From Pyropia haitanensis (lineage: Eukaryota; Rhodophyta; Bangiophyceae; Bangiales; Bangiaceae): a stretch of DNA of 64,000 nt. Positions 22,581-36,100 of this stretch are shown in pieces. The DNA is taken from positions 5,694,811 to 5,758,810 of the forward strand of contig SDUX01000008.1 of assembly GCA_008729055.1 (NCBI GenBank), read 5' to 3'. Both the position numbers and the translations under genes were made by a program. The notes below the pieces were generated by a model. It did no database searches, had not been told where the DNA came from, and worked only from the letters and a program-made list of their open reading frames with translations. Numbering within the stretch: the stretch's first letter is position 1; every line of letters starts with the position of its first letter.

Positions 22581-25500
22581 CCCATTTGTGTCCTAATTTG
22601 GCCCCTTTTTGCCCACTTTTTGCCCACTTCTTACCCACTTCCTACCCACTTTTGCCCACTTTTGCCCACTTTTGCCCACTTTTGCGTCTACAGCGATGCT
22701 GCACACGATGCGGCGGCCGAATTGGCGCGCATCTTCGTTCCAGCCATAGATCCGCCCGCTCGATGTCCGAGGTTCGACCCCACGGTCGTGCATGGGTGGT
22801 AGGCCGCTTCTCACCACTTTTGCCCACTGTTGCCCACTTTTGCCCACTTTTGCGTGTACAGCAATGCGCACGCGCTCCGGCGGCCGAATTGCTCGCATCC
22901 TTTATTCCAGCCATACATCCGCCCGCTCGACGTCCGAGTTCACCCGCACCGTCGTGCATGGGGTGGTTGGCCGACCGTTCGTTGGCGCGTCCGTTGGATG
23001 CAACGAGTGTTTTGTGGAGCGCCGGTTCCACGTGTCATTTTGTGGAATGGTTTTTGCCACGTGGGGTCCGACAGCCAGGTGTGACGGTCGGCGACAAAAG
23101 TTCCGCCTCACACGTCCACGCCAGTGTGACGGGCGGAACGCGCAGTGGACAGTTTGGGTGGCGGGGCGCACTTTGTGGCCACTGTTGGACCACTTTCTGG
23201 CGACTTTCGTCTCAATTTTTGCCCGCTTTTTGGCCCACTTCTTACCCACTTCCTACCCACTTTTGCCCACTTTTGCCCACTTTTGCCCACTTTTGCGTCT
23301 ACAGCGATGCTGCACACGATGCGGCGGCCGAATTGGCGCGCATACTTCGTTCCAGCCATAGATCCGCCCGTTCCACCGATGCCGACCGGTTCGTGCATGC
23401 ACTGGTTGGCCGACCTGCATTCGTTGGCGCGTCCGCTGCAACGAGTGTTTTGTGGAGCGCCGGTTTCCACGTGTCAATTGTGTGGAATGGTTTTTGCCAC
23501 GTGGGGGTCCCGACAGCCAGGTGTGACGGTCGGCGACAAAAGTTCCGCCCTCACACCGTCCACGCCAGTGTGACGGGCGGAACGCGCAGTGGACAGTTTG
23601 GTGGCGGGGCGCACTTTGTGGCCACTGTTGGACCACTTTCTGGCGACTTTCGTCTCAATTTTCTTTGCAGTTATGGAAAGTTCTTGCCCCCAATTGCCCA
23701 TTTGTGTCCTAATTTGGCCCCCTTTTTGCCCACTTTTTGCCCACTTCTTACCCACTTCCTACCCACTTTTGCCCACTTTTGCCCACTTTTGCCCACTTTT
23801 GCGTCTACAGCGATGCTGCACACGATGCGGCGGCCGAATTGGCGCGCATACTTCGTTCCAGCCATAGATCCGCTCTAGCTCGATGTCCGAGCCGTTCCCG
23901 CCACCGACCCACGAGGTTCCACCAGCATGCACGTGGTAGGCCATGGGGTGGTTGGCCGACCTGTTCGTTGGCGCGTCCGTTGGATGCAACGAGTGTTTTG
24001 TGGAGCGCCGGTTTCCACGTGTCAATTGTGTGGAATGGTTTTTGCCACGTGGGGGACTGTTCCGACAGCCACTTGTGACGGTGCCGACTTTTGCGTGTAC
24101 AGCAATGCTGCACGCGCCGCCGCCACGCCAGGCCGACATGCTGGAACGCGCAGTTTAGACAGTTTGGGTGGCATCCGGCCCGCACTTTGACGTCCGAGGT
24201 TCCACTTTCTGTCGCGCACTGGGGTCTCAACCTGTTCGTTGGCGCGTCCGTTGGATGCAACGAGTTTTGTGGAGCGCCGGTTTCCACGTGTCAATTGTGT
24301 GGAATGGTTTTTGCCACGTGGGGTCCCGACAGCCAGGTGTGACGGTCGGCGACAAAAGTTCCGCCCATCACACCGTGTCACGCCAGTGTTTGGCCGGCCG
24401 GAACCCACTTCAGCCCACTTTTGCCCACTTTTGCCCACTTTTGCGTCTACAGCGATGCTGCACACGATGCGGCGGCCGAATTGGCGCGCATACTTCGTTC
24501 CAGCCATAGATCCGCCCGCTCGATGTCCGAGGTTCGACCCCCACTGTCGTGCATGGGGTGGTAGGCCGCTTCTCACCCACTTTTGCCCACTGTTGCCCAC
24601 TTTTGCCCACTTTTGCGTGTACAGCAATGCTGCACGCGCTCCGGCGGCCGAATTGGCTCGCATCCTTTTCGTCAATTTTCTTTGCCCGTTATGGAAAGTT
24701 CTTGCCACCCAATTGCGTGCATTTGTGTGGTAATTTGGCCGACCTGTTTTGCCCACTTTTTGCCCACCGTTGGACCCACTTCCTACCCACTTTTGCCCAC
24801 TTTTGCCCACTTTTGCCCACTTTTTTCTACAGCGATGCTTGCACACGATGCGTTTTTGCCACGCCGAATTGGCGCGCGATACTTCGCCAGGTGTGATAGA
24901 TCGGCGCCCGCTCGATGTCCGAGGTTCGACCCCCACTGTCGTGCATGGGGGCGGAACGCGCAGTGGACAGTTTGGGTGGCGGGGCGCACTTTGTGGCCAC
25001 TGTTGGACCACTTTCTGGCGACTTTCGTCTCAATTTTCTTTGCAGTTATGGAAAGTTCCCACCCCCAATTGCCCACTTTTGCCCACTTTTGCGTGTACAG
25101 CAATGCTGCACGCGCCCCGGAGGCCGAATTGGCTCCACTTCATCCTTTATTCCAGCCATACATCCGCCCGCTCGACGTCCGAGGTTCCACCCGCACCGTC
25201 GTGCATGGGGTGGTTGGCCGACCTGTTCGTTGGCGCGTCCGTTGGATGCAACGAGTGTTTTGTGGAGCGCCGGTTTCCACGTGTCAATTGTGTGGAATGG
25301 TTTTTGCCACGTGGGGTCCCGACAGCCAGGTGTGACGGTCGGCGACAAAAGTTCCGCCCTCACACCGTCCACGCCAGTGTGACGGGCGGAACGCGCAGTG
25401 GACAGTTTGGGTGGCGGGGCGCACTTTGTGGCCACTGTTGGACCACTTTCTGGCGACTTTCGTCTCAATTTTCTTTGCAGTTATGGAAAGTTCTTGCCCC

Positions 25501-28000
25501 AATTGCCCATTTGTGTCCTAATTTGGCCCCCTTTTTGCCCACTTTTTGCCCACTTCTTACCCACTTCCTACCCACTTTTGCCCACTTTTGCCCACTTTTG
25601 CCCACTTTTGCGTCTACAGCGATGCTGCACACGATGCGGCGGCCGAATTGGCGCGCATACTTCGTTCCAGCCATAGATCCGCCCGCTCGATGTCCGAGGT
25701 TCGACCCCCACTGTCGTGCATGGGTGGTAGGCCGCTTCTCACCCACTTTTGCCCACTGTTGCCCACTTTTGCCCACTTTTGCGTGTACAGCAATGCTGCA
25801 CGCGCTCCGGCGGCCCCGAATTGGCTCGCATCCTTATTCCAGCCATACATCCGCCCGCTCGACGTCGACGTCCGTTCCACCCGCACCGTCACATGGGGTG
25901 GTTGGCCGTGGTTGGCGTTGGCCTGCGTCCGTTGCGCGCAACGAGTGTGCAACGAGTGGAGCGCCGGTTTCCACGTGTCAATTGTGTTCCACGAATGGTT
26001 TTTGCCACGTGGGGGTTTGCCAGGTGTGACGGTCGGCGACAAAAGTTCCGCCCTCACACCGTCCACGCCACGGGCGGAACGCGCAGTGTTTGGGTGGCGG
26101 GGCGCACTTTGGGCCACTGTTGGACCACTTTCTGTCCTCAATTTTCTTTGCAGTTATGGAAAGTTCTTGCCCCCAATTGCCCATTTGAATTTGGCCCCCT
26201 TTTTGCCCACTTTTTTGCCCACTTCTTACCCACTTCCTACCCACTTTTGCCCACTTTTGCCCACTTTTGCCCACTTTTGCGTCTACAGCGATGCTGCACA
26301 CGATGCGGCGGCCGAATTGGCGCGCATACTTCGTTCCAGCCATAGATCCGCCCGCTCGATGTCCGAGGTTCGACCCCCACTGTCGTGCATGGGGTGGTAG
26401 GCCGCTTCTCACCCACTTTTGCCCACTGTTGCCCACTTTTGCCCACTTTTGCGTGTACAGCAATGCTGCACGCGCTCCGGAGGCCGAATTGGCTGCATCC
26501 TTTATTCCAGCCACGGTCGGCGACAAAAGTTCCGCCCTCACACCGTCCACGCCAGTGTGACGGGCGGAACGCGCAGTGGACAGTTTGGGTGGCGGGGCGC
26601 ACTTTGTGGCCACTGTTGGACCACTTTCTGGCGACTTTCGTCTCAATTTTCTTTGCAGTTATGGAAAGTTCTTGCCCCCAATTGCCCATTTGTGTCCTAA
26701 TTTGGCCCCCTTTTTGCCCACTTTTTGCCCACTTCTTACCCACTTCCTACCCACTTTTGCCCACTTTTGCCCACTTTTGCCCACTTTTGCGTCTACAGCG
26801 ATGCTGCACACGATGCGGCGGCCGAATTGGCGCGCATACTTCGTTCCAGCCATAGATCCGCCCGCTCGATGTCCGAGGTTCGACCCCCACTGTCGTGCAT
26901 GGGGTGGTAGGCCGCTTCTCACCCACTTTTGCCCACTGTTGCCCACTTTTGCCCACTTTTGCGTGTACAGCAATGCTGCACGCGCTCCGGAGGCCGAATT
27001 GGCTCGCATCCTTATTCCAGCCATACATCCGCCCGCTCGACGTCGAGGTTCCACCCGCACCGTTGCATGGGGTGGTTGGCCGACCTGTTCGTTGGCGCGT
27101 CCGTTGGATGCAACGAGTGTTTTGTGGAGCGCCGGTTTCCACGTCCCACGTGGGGTCCCGACAGCCAGGTGTGACGGTCGGCGACAAAAGTTCCGCCCTC
27201 ACACCGTCCACGCCAGTGTGACGGGCGGAACGCGCAGTGGACAGTTTGGGTGGCGGGGCGCACTCCACTGTTGGACCACTTTCTGGCGACTTTCGTCTCA
27301 ATTTTCTTTGCAGTTATGGAAAGTTCCCCCCAATTGCCCATTTGTGTCCTAATTTGGCCCCCTTTTTGCCCACTTTTTGCCCACTTCTTACCCACTTCCT
27401 ACCCACTTTTGCCCACTTTTGCGCCCACTTTTGCGTCTACAGCGATGCTGCACACGATGCGGCGGCCGAATTGGCGCGCATACTTCGTTCCAGCCATAGA
27501 TCCGCCCGCTCGATGTCCGAGGTTCGACCCCCACTGTCGTGCATGGGGTGGTAGGCCGCTTCTCACCCACTTTTGCCCACTGTTGCCCACTTTTGCCCAC
27601 TTTTGTGTACAGCAATGCTGCACGCGCTCCGGCGGCCGAATTGGCTCGCATCCTTTATTCCAGCCATACATCCGCCCGCTCGACGTCCGAGGTTCCACCC
27701 GCACCGTCGTGCATGGGGTGGTTGGCCGACCTGTTCGTTGGCGCGTCCGTTGGATGCAACGACGCCGGTTTCCACGTGTCCCACGTGGGGTCCCGACAGC
27801 CAGGTGTGACGGTCGGCGACAAAAGTTCCGCCCTCACACCGTCCACGCCAGTGTGACGGGCGGAACGCGCAGTGGACAGTTTGGGTGGCGGGCGCACTTT
27901 GTGGCCACTGTTGGACCACTTTCTGGCCTTTCGTCTCAATTTTCTTTGCAGTTATGGAAAGTTCTTGCCCCCAATTGCCCATTCTCACCCACTTTTGCCC
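22581..28000. repeat. Disrupted zone of the array: indels, shortened and interleaved units
   Basis: Anchors at 22,472, 23,145, 23,589, a degenerate one near 24,155, 24,963, 25,398, a damaged one near 26,085, 26,576, 27,237, 27,872 and 28,331 give irregular spacings from about 435 to 690 bp. Between about 22,600 and 23,110 more than ten single bases are missing, nearly all from homopolymer runs. Around 24,050-24,250, 24,660-24,780 and 24,830-24,910 short phrases of one subunit alternate with phrases of another. At 26,515 B jumps to C at the shared CAGCC landmark, and at 27,980 D jumps to the tract of A. Everything present is still satellite sequence; no foreign insertion is seen. I judge most of this to be consensus error or a misjoin, with some real deletions possible. 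Confidence 0.8.
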
Positions 28001-31000
28001 ACTGTTGCCCACTTTTGCCCACTTTTGCGTGTACAGCAATGCTGCACGCGCTCCGGAGGCCGAATTGGCTCGCATCCTTTATTCCAGCCATACATCCGCC
28101 CGCTCGACGTCCGAGGTTCCACCCGCACCGTCGTGCATGGGGTGGTTGGCCGACCTGTTCGTTGGCGCGTCCGTTGGATGCAACGAGTGTTTTGTGGAGC
28201 GCCGGTTTCCACGTGTCAATTGTGTGGAATGGTTTTTGCCACGTGGGGGTCCCGACAGCCAGGTGTGACGGTCGGCGACAAAAGTTCCGCCCTCACACCG
28301 TCCACGCCAGTGTGACGGGCGGAACGCGCAGTGGACAGTTTGGGTGGCGGGGCGCACTTTGTGGCCACTGTTGGACCACTTTCTGGCGACTTTCGTCTCA
28401 ATTTTCTTTGCAGTTATGGAAAGTTCTTGCCCCCAATTGCCCATTTGTGTCCTAATTTGGCCCCCTTTTTGCCCACTTTTTGCCCACTTCTTACCCACTT
28501 CCTACCCACTTTTGCCCACTTTTGCCCACTTTTGCCCACTTTTGCGTCTACAGCGATGCTGCACACGATGCGGCGGCCGAATTGGCGCGCATACTTCGTT
28601 CCAGCCATAGATCCGCCCGCTCGATGTCCGAGGTTCGACCCCCACTGTCGTGCATGGGGTGGTAGGCCGCTTCTCACCCACTTTTGCCCACTGTTGCCCA
28701 CTTTTGCCCACTTTTGCGTGTACAGCAATGCTGCACGCGCTCCGGCGGCCGAATTGGCTCGCATCCTTTATTCCAGCCATACATCCGCCCGCTCGACGTC
28801 CGAGGTTCCACCCGCACCGTCGTGCATGGGGTGGTTGGCCGACCTGTTCGTTGGCGCGTCCGTTGGATGCAACGAGTGTTTTGTGGAGCGCCGGTTTCCA
28901 CGTGTCAATTTGTGGAATGGTTTTTGCCACGTGGGGGTCCCGACAGCCAGGTGTGACGGTCGGCGACAAAAGTTCCGCCCTCACACCGTCCACGCCAGTG
29001 TGACGGGCGGAACGCGCAGTGGACAGTTTGGGTGGCGGGGCGCACTTTGTGGCCACTGTTGGACCACTTTCTGGCGACTTTCGTCTCAATTTTCTTTGCA
29101 GTTATGGAAAGTTCTTGCCCCCAATTGCCCATTTGTGTCCTAATTTGGCCCCCTTTTTGCCCACTTTTTGCCCACTTCTTACCCACTTCCTACCCACTTT
29201 TGCCCACTTTTGCCCACTTTTGCCCACTTTTGCGTCTACAGCGATGCTGCACACGATGCGGCGGCCGAATTGGCGCGCATACTTCGTTCCAGCCATAGAT
29301 CCGCCCGCTCGATGTCCGAGGTTCGACCCCCACTGTCGTGCATGGGGTGGTAGGCCGCTTCTCACCCACTTTTGCCCACTGTTGCCCACTTTTGCCCACT
29401 TTTGCGTGTACAGCAATGCTGCACGCGCTCCGGCGGCCGAATTGGCTCGCATCCTTTATTCCAGCCATACATCCGCCCGCTCGACGTCCGAGGTTCCACC
29501 CGCACCGTCGTGCATGGGGTGGTTGGCCGACCTGTTCGTTGGCGCGTCCGTTGGATGCAACGAGTGTTTTGTGGAGCGCCGGTTTCCACGTGTCAATTTG
29601 TGGAATGGTTTTTGCCACGTGGGGGTCCCGACAGCCAGGTGTGACGGTCGGCGACAAAAGTTCCGCCCTCACACCGTCCACGCCAGTGTGACGGGCGGAA
29701 CGCGCAGTGGACAGTTTGGGTGGCGGGGCGCACTTTGTGGCCACTGTTGGACCACTTTCTGGCGACTTTCGTCTCAATTTTCTTTGCAGTTATGGAAAGT
29801 TCTTGCCCCCAATTGCCCATTTGTGTCCTAATTTGGCCCCCTTTTTGCCCACTTTTTGCCCACTTCTTACCCACTTCCTACCCACTTTTGCCCACTTTTG
29901 CCCACTTTTGCCCACTTTTGCGTCTACAGCGATGCTGCACACGATGCGGCGGCCGAATTGGCGCGCATACTTCGTTCCAGCCATAGATCCGCCCGCTCGA
30001 TGTCCGAGGTTCGACCCCCACTGTCGTGCATGGGGTGGTAGGCCGCTTCTCACCCACTTTTGCCCACTGTTGCCCACTTTTGCCCACTTTTGCGTGTACA
30101 GCAATGCTGCACGCGCTCCGGCGGCCGAATTGGCTCGCATCCTTTATTCCAGCCATACATCCGCCCGCTCGACGTCCGAGGTTCCACCCGCACCGTCGTG
30201 CATGGGGTGGTTGGCCGACCTGTTCGTTGGCGCGTCCGTTGGATGCAACGAGTGTTTTGTGGAGCGCCGGTTTCCACGTGTCAATTTTGTGGAATGGTTT
30301 TTGCCACGTGGGGGTCCCGACAGCCAGGTGTGACGGTCGGCGACAAAAGTTCCGCCCTCACACCGTCCACGCCAGTGTGACGGGCGGAACGCGCAGTGGA
30401 CAGTTTGGGTGGCGGGGCGCACTTTGTGGCCACTGTTGGACCACTTTCTGGCGACTTTCGTCTCAATTTTCTTTGCAGTTATGGAAAGTTCTTGCCCCCA
30501 ATTGCCCATTTGTGTCCTAATTTGGCCCCCTTTTTGCCCACTTTTTGCCCACTTCTTACCCACTTCCTACCCACTTTTGCCCACTTTTGCCCACTTTTGC
30601 CCACTTTTGCGTCTACAGCGATGCTGCACACGATGCGGCGGCCGAATTGGCGCGCATACTTCGTTCCAGCCATAGATCCGCCCGCTCGATGTCCGAGGTT
30701 CGACCCCCACTGTCGTGCATGGGGTGGTAGGCCGCTTCTCACCCACTTTTGCCCACTGTTGCCCACTTTTGCCCACTTTTGCGTGTACAGCAATGCTGCA
30801 CGCGCTCCGGCGGCCGAATTGGCTCGCATCCTTTATTCCAGCCATACATCCGCCCGCTCGACGTCCGAGGTTCCACCCGCACCGTCGTGCATGGGGTGGT
30901 TGGCCGACCTGTTCGTTGGCGCGTCCGTTGGATGCAACGAGTGTTTTGTGGAGCGCCGGTTTCCACGTGTCAATTTTGTGGAATGGTTTTTGCCACGTGG

Positions 31001-33150
31001 GGGTCCCGACAGCCAGGTGTGACGGTCGGCGACAAAAGTTCCGCCCTCACACCGTCCACGCCAGTGTGACGGGCGGAACGCGCAGTGGACAGTTTGGGTG
31101 GCGGGGCGCACTTTGTGGCCACTGTTGGACCACTTTCTGGCGACTTTCGTCTCAATTTTCTTTGCAGTTATGGAAAGTTCTTGCCCCCAATTGCCCATTT
31201 GTGTCCTAATTTGGCCCCCTTTTTGCCCACTTTTTGCCCACTTCTTACCCACTTCCTACCCACTTTTGCCCACTTTTGCCCACTTTTGCCCACTTTTGCG
31301 TCTACAGCGATGCTGCACACGATGCGGCGGCCGAATTGGCGCGCATACTTCGTTCCAGCCATAGATCCGCCCGCTCGATGTCCGAGGTTCGACCCCCACT
31401 GTCGTGCATGGGGTGGTAGGCCGCTTCTCACCCACTTTTGCCCACTGTTGCCCACTTTTGCCCACTTTTGCGTGTACAGCAATGCTGCACGCGCTCCGGC
31501 GGCCGAATTGGCTCGCATCCTTTATTCCAGCCATACATCCGCCCGCTCGACGTCCGAGGTTCCACCCGCACCGTCGTGCATGGGGTGGTTGGCCGACCTG
31601 TTCGTTGGCGCGTCCGTTGGATGCAACGAGTGTTTTGTGGAGCGCCGGTTTCCACGTGTCAATTGTGTGGAATGGTTTTTGCCACGTGGGGGTCCCGACA
31701 GCCAGGTGTGACGGTCGGCGACAAAAGTTCCGCCCTCACACCGTCCACGCCAGTGTGACGGGCGGAACGCGCAGTGGACAGTTTGGGTGGCGGGGCGCAC
31801 TTTGTGGCCACTGTTGGACCACTTTCTGGCGACTTTCGTCTCAATTTTCTTTGCAGTTATGGAAAGTTCTTGCCCCCAATTGCCCATTTGTGTCCTAATT
31901 TGGCCCCCTTTTTGCCCACTTTTTGCCCACTTCTTACCCACTTCCTACCCACTTTTGCCCACTTTTGCCCACTTTTGCCCACTTTTGCGTCTACAGCGAT
32001 GCTGCACACGATGCGGCGGCCGAATTGGCGCGCATACTTCGTTCCAGCCATAGATCCGCCCGCTCGATGTCCGAGGTTCGACCCCCACTGTCGTGCATGG
32101 GGTGGTAGGCCGCTTCTCACCCACTTTTGCCCACTGTTGCCCACTTTTGCCCACTTTTGCGTGTACAGCAATGCTGCACGCGCTCCGGCGGCCGAATTGG
32201 CTCGCATCCTTTATTCCAGCCATACATCCGCCCGCTCGACGTCCGAGGTTCCACCCGCACCGTCGTGCATGGGGTGGTTGGCCGACCTGTTCGTTGGCGC
32301 GTCCGTTGGATGCAACGAGTGTTTTGTGGAGCGCCGGTTTCCACGTGTCAATTTGTGGAATGGTTTTTGCCACGTGGGGGTCCCGACAGCCAGGTGTGAC
32401 GGTCGGCGACAAAAGTTCCGCCCTCACACCGTCCACGCCAGTGTGACGGGCGGAACGCGCAGTGGACAGTTTGGGTGGCGGGGCGCACTTTGTGGCCACT
32501 GTTGGACCACTTTCTGGCGACTTTCGTCTCAATTTTCTTTGCAGTTATGGAAAGTTCTTGCCCCCAATTGCCCATTTGTGTCCTAATTTGGCCCCCTTTT
32601 TGCCCACTTTTTGCCCACTTCTTACCCACTTCCTACCCACTTTTGCCCACTTTTGCCCACTTTTGCCCACTTTTGCGTCTACAGCGATGCTGCACACGAT
32701 GCGGCGGCCGAATTGGCGCGCATACTTCGTTCCAGCCATAGATCCGCCCGCTCGATGTCCGAGGTTCGACCCCCACTGTCGTGCATGGGGTGGTAGGCCG
32801 CTTCTCACCCACTTTTGCCCACTGTTGCCCACTTTTGCCCACTTTTGCGTGTACAGCAATGCTGCACGCGCTCCGGCGGCCGAATTGGCTCGCATCCTTT
32901 ATTCCAGCCATACATCCGCCCGCTCGACGTCCGAGGTTCCACCCGCACCGTCGTGCATGGGGTGGTTGGCCGACCTGTTCGTTGGCGCGTCCGTTGGATG
33001 CAACGAGTGTTTTGTGGAGCGCCGGTTTCCACGTGTCAATTTTGTGGAATGGTTTTTGCCACGTGGGGGTCCCGACAGCCAGGTGTGACGGTCGGCGACA
33101 AAAGTTCCGCCCTCACACCGTCCACGCCAGTGTGACGGGCGGAACGCGCA
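28001..33150. repeat. Array block 2a: left-end type units, second occurrence
   Basis: Anchors 28,331, 29,019, 29,707, 30,396, 31,085, 31,774 and 32,462. Units match block 1a: GATGCGG, CATACTT and CACTGTCG in A, ATGCTGCAC in B. Only the copy at 28,033 has CCGGAGG; from 28,741 B reads CCGGCGG. C alternates among CAATTGTG (28,218 and 31,660), CAATTTG (28,908, 29,596, 32,350) and CAATTTTG (30,285, 30,972). The mixture of C types among otherwise identical neighbours indicates shuffling of units rather than one clean gradient. Confidence 0.85.
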
Positions 33151-36100
33151 GTGGACAGTTTGGGTGGCGGGGCGCACTTTGTGGCCACTGTTGGACCACT
33201 TTCTGGCGACTTTCGTCTCAATTTTCTTTGCAGTTATGGAAAGTTCTTGCCCCCAATTGCCCATTTGTGTCCTAATTTGGCCCCCTTTTTGCCCACTTTT
33301 TGCCCACTTCTTACCCACTTCCTACCCACTTTTGCCCACTTTTGCCCACTTTTGCCCACTTTTGCGTCTACAGCGATGCTGCACACGATGCGGCGGCCGA
33401 ATTGGCGCGCATACTTCGTTCCAGCCATAGATCCGCCCGCTCGATGTCCGAGGTTCGACCCCCACGGTCGTGCATGGGGTGGTAGGCCGCTTCTCACCCA
33501 CTTTTGCCCACTGTTGCCCACTTTTGCCCACTTTTGCGTGTACAGCAATGCTGCACGCGCTCCGGCGGCCGAATTGGCTCGCATCCTTTATTCCAGCCAT
33601 ACATCCGCCCGCTCGACGTCCGAGGTTCCACCCGCACCGTCGTGCATGGGGTGGTTGGCCGACCTGTTCGTTGGCGCGTCCGTTGGATGCAACGAGTGTT
33701 TTGTGGAGCGCCGGTTTCCACGTGTCAATTTTGTGGAATGGTTTTTGCCACGTGGGGGTCCCGACAGCCAGGTGTGACGGTCGGCGACAAAAGTTCCGCC
33801 CTCACACCGTCCACGCCAGTGTGACGGGCGGAACGCGCAGTGGACAGTTTGGGTGGCGGGGCGCACTTTGTGGCCACTGTTGGACCACTTTCTGGCGACT
33901 TTCGTCTCAATTTTCTTTGCAGTTATGGAAAGTTCTTGCCCCCAATTGCCCATTTGTGTCCTAATTTGGCCCCCTTTTTGCCCACTTTTTGCCCACTTCT
34001 TACCCACTTCCTACCCACTTTTGCCCACTTTTGCCCACTTTTGCCCACTTTTGCGTCTACAGCGATGCTGCACACGATCCGGCGGCCGAATTGGCGCGCA
34101 TACTTCGTTCCAGCCATAGATCCGCCCGCTCGATGTCCGAGGTTCGACCCCCACGGTCGTGCATGGGGTGGTAGGCCGCTTCTCACCCACTTTTGCCCAC
34201 TGTTGCCCACTTTTGCCCACTTTTGCGTGTACAGCAATGCAGCACGCGCTCCGGCGGCCGAATTGGCTCGCATCCTTTATTCCAGCCATACATCCGCCCG
34301 CTCGACGTCCGAGGTTCCACCCGCACCGTCGTGCATGGGGTGGTTGGCCGACCTGTTCGTTGGCGCGTCCGTTGGATGCAACGAGTGTTTTGTGGAGCGC
34401 CGGTTTCCACGTGTCAATTTTGTGGAATGGTTTTTGCCACGTGGGGGTCCCGACAGCCAGGTGTGACGGTCGGCGACAAAAGTTCCGCCCTCACACCGTC
34501 CACGCCAGTGTGACGGGCGGAACGCGCAGTGGACAGTTTGGGTGGCGGGGCGCACTTTGTGGCCACTGTTGGACCACTTTCTGGCGACTTTCGTCTCAAT
34601 TTTCTTTGCAGTTATGGAAAGTTCTTGCCCCCAATTGCCCATTTGTGTCCTAATTTGGCCCCCTTTTTGCCCACTTTTTGCCCACTTCTTACCCACTTCC
34701 TACCCACTTTTGCCCACTTTTGCCCACTTTTGCCCACTTTTGCGTCTACAGCGATGCTGCACACGATCCGGCGGCCGAATTGGCGCGCATCCTTCGTTCC
34801 AGCCATAGATCCGCCCGCTCGATGTCCGAGGTTCGACCCCCACGGTCGTGCATGGGGTGGTAGGCCGCTTCTCACCCACTTTTGCCCACTGTTGCCCACT
34901 TTTGCCCACTTTTGCGTGTACAGCAATGCAGCACGCGCTCCGGCGGCCGAATTGGCTCGCATCCTTTATTCCAGCCATACATCCGCCCGCTCGACGTCCG
35001 AGGTTCCACCCGCACCGTCGTGCATGGGGTGGTTGGCCGACCTGTTCGTTGGCGCGTCCGTTGGATGCAACGAGTGTTTTGTGGAGCGCCGGTTTCCACG
35101 TGTCAATTTTGTGGAATGGTTTTTGCCACGTGGGGGTCCCGACAGCCAGGTGTGACGGTCGGCGACAAAAGTTCCGCCCTCACACCGTCCACGCCAGTGT
35201 GACGGGCGGAACGCGCAGTGGACAGTTTGGGTGGCGGGGCGCACTTTGTGGCCACTGTTGGACCACTTTCTGGCGACTTTCGTCTCAATTTTCTTTGCAG
35301 TTATGGAAAGTTCTTGCCCCCAATTGCCCATTTGTGTCCTAATTTGGCCCCCTTTTTGCCCACTTTTTGCCCACTTCTTACCCACTTCCTACCCACTTTT
35401 GCCCACTTTTGCCCACTTTTGCCCACTTTTGCGTCTACAGCGATGCTGCACACGATCCGGCGGCCGAATTGGCGCGCATCCTTCGTTCCAGCCATAGATC
35501 CGCCCGCTCGATGTCCGAGGTTCGACCCCCACGGTCGTGCATGGGGTGGTAGGCCGCTTCTCACCCACTTTTGCCCACTGTTGCCCACTTTTGCCCACTT
35601 TTGCGTGTACAGCAATGCAGCACGCGCTCCGGCGGCCGAATTGGCTCGCATCCTTTATTCCAGCCATACATCCGCCCGCTCGACGTCCGAGGTTCCACCC
35701 GCACCGTCGTGCATGGGGTGGTTGGCCGACCTGTTCGTTGGCGCGTCCGTTGGATGCAACGAGTGTTTTGTGGAGCGCCGGTTTCCACGTGTCAATTTTG
35801 TGGAATGGTTTTTGCCACGTGGGGGTCCCGACAGCCAGGTGTGACGGTCGGCGACAAAAGTTCCGCCCTCACACCGTCCACGCCAGTGTGACGGGCGGAA
35901 CGCGCAGTGGACAGTTTGGGTGGCGGGGCGCACTTTGTGGCCACTGTTGGACCACTTTCTGGCGACTTTCGTCTCAATTTTCTTTGCAGTTATGGAAAGT
36001 TCTTGCCCCCAATTGCCCATTTGTGTCCTAATTTGGCCCCCTTTTTGCCCACTTTTTGCCCACTTCTTACCCACTTCCTACCCACTTTTGCCCACTTTTG

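Noticed and set aside
22581..28000. Transposon insertion causing the disrupted zone
   Set aside because: All sequence in the zone can be traced to subunits A-D; there are no terminal repeats, target duplications or foreign coding sequence.
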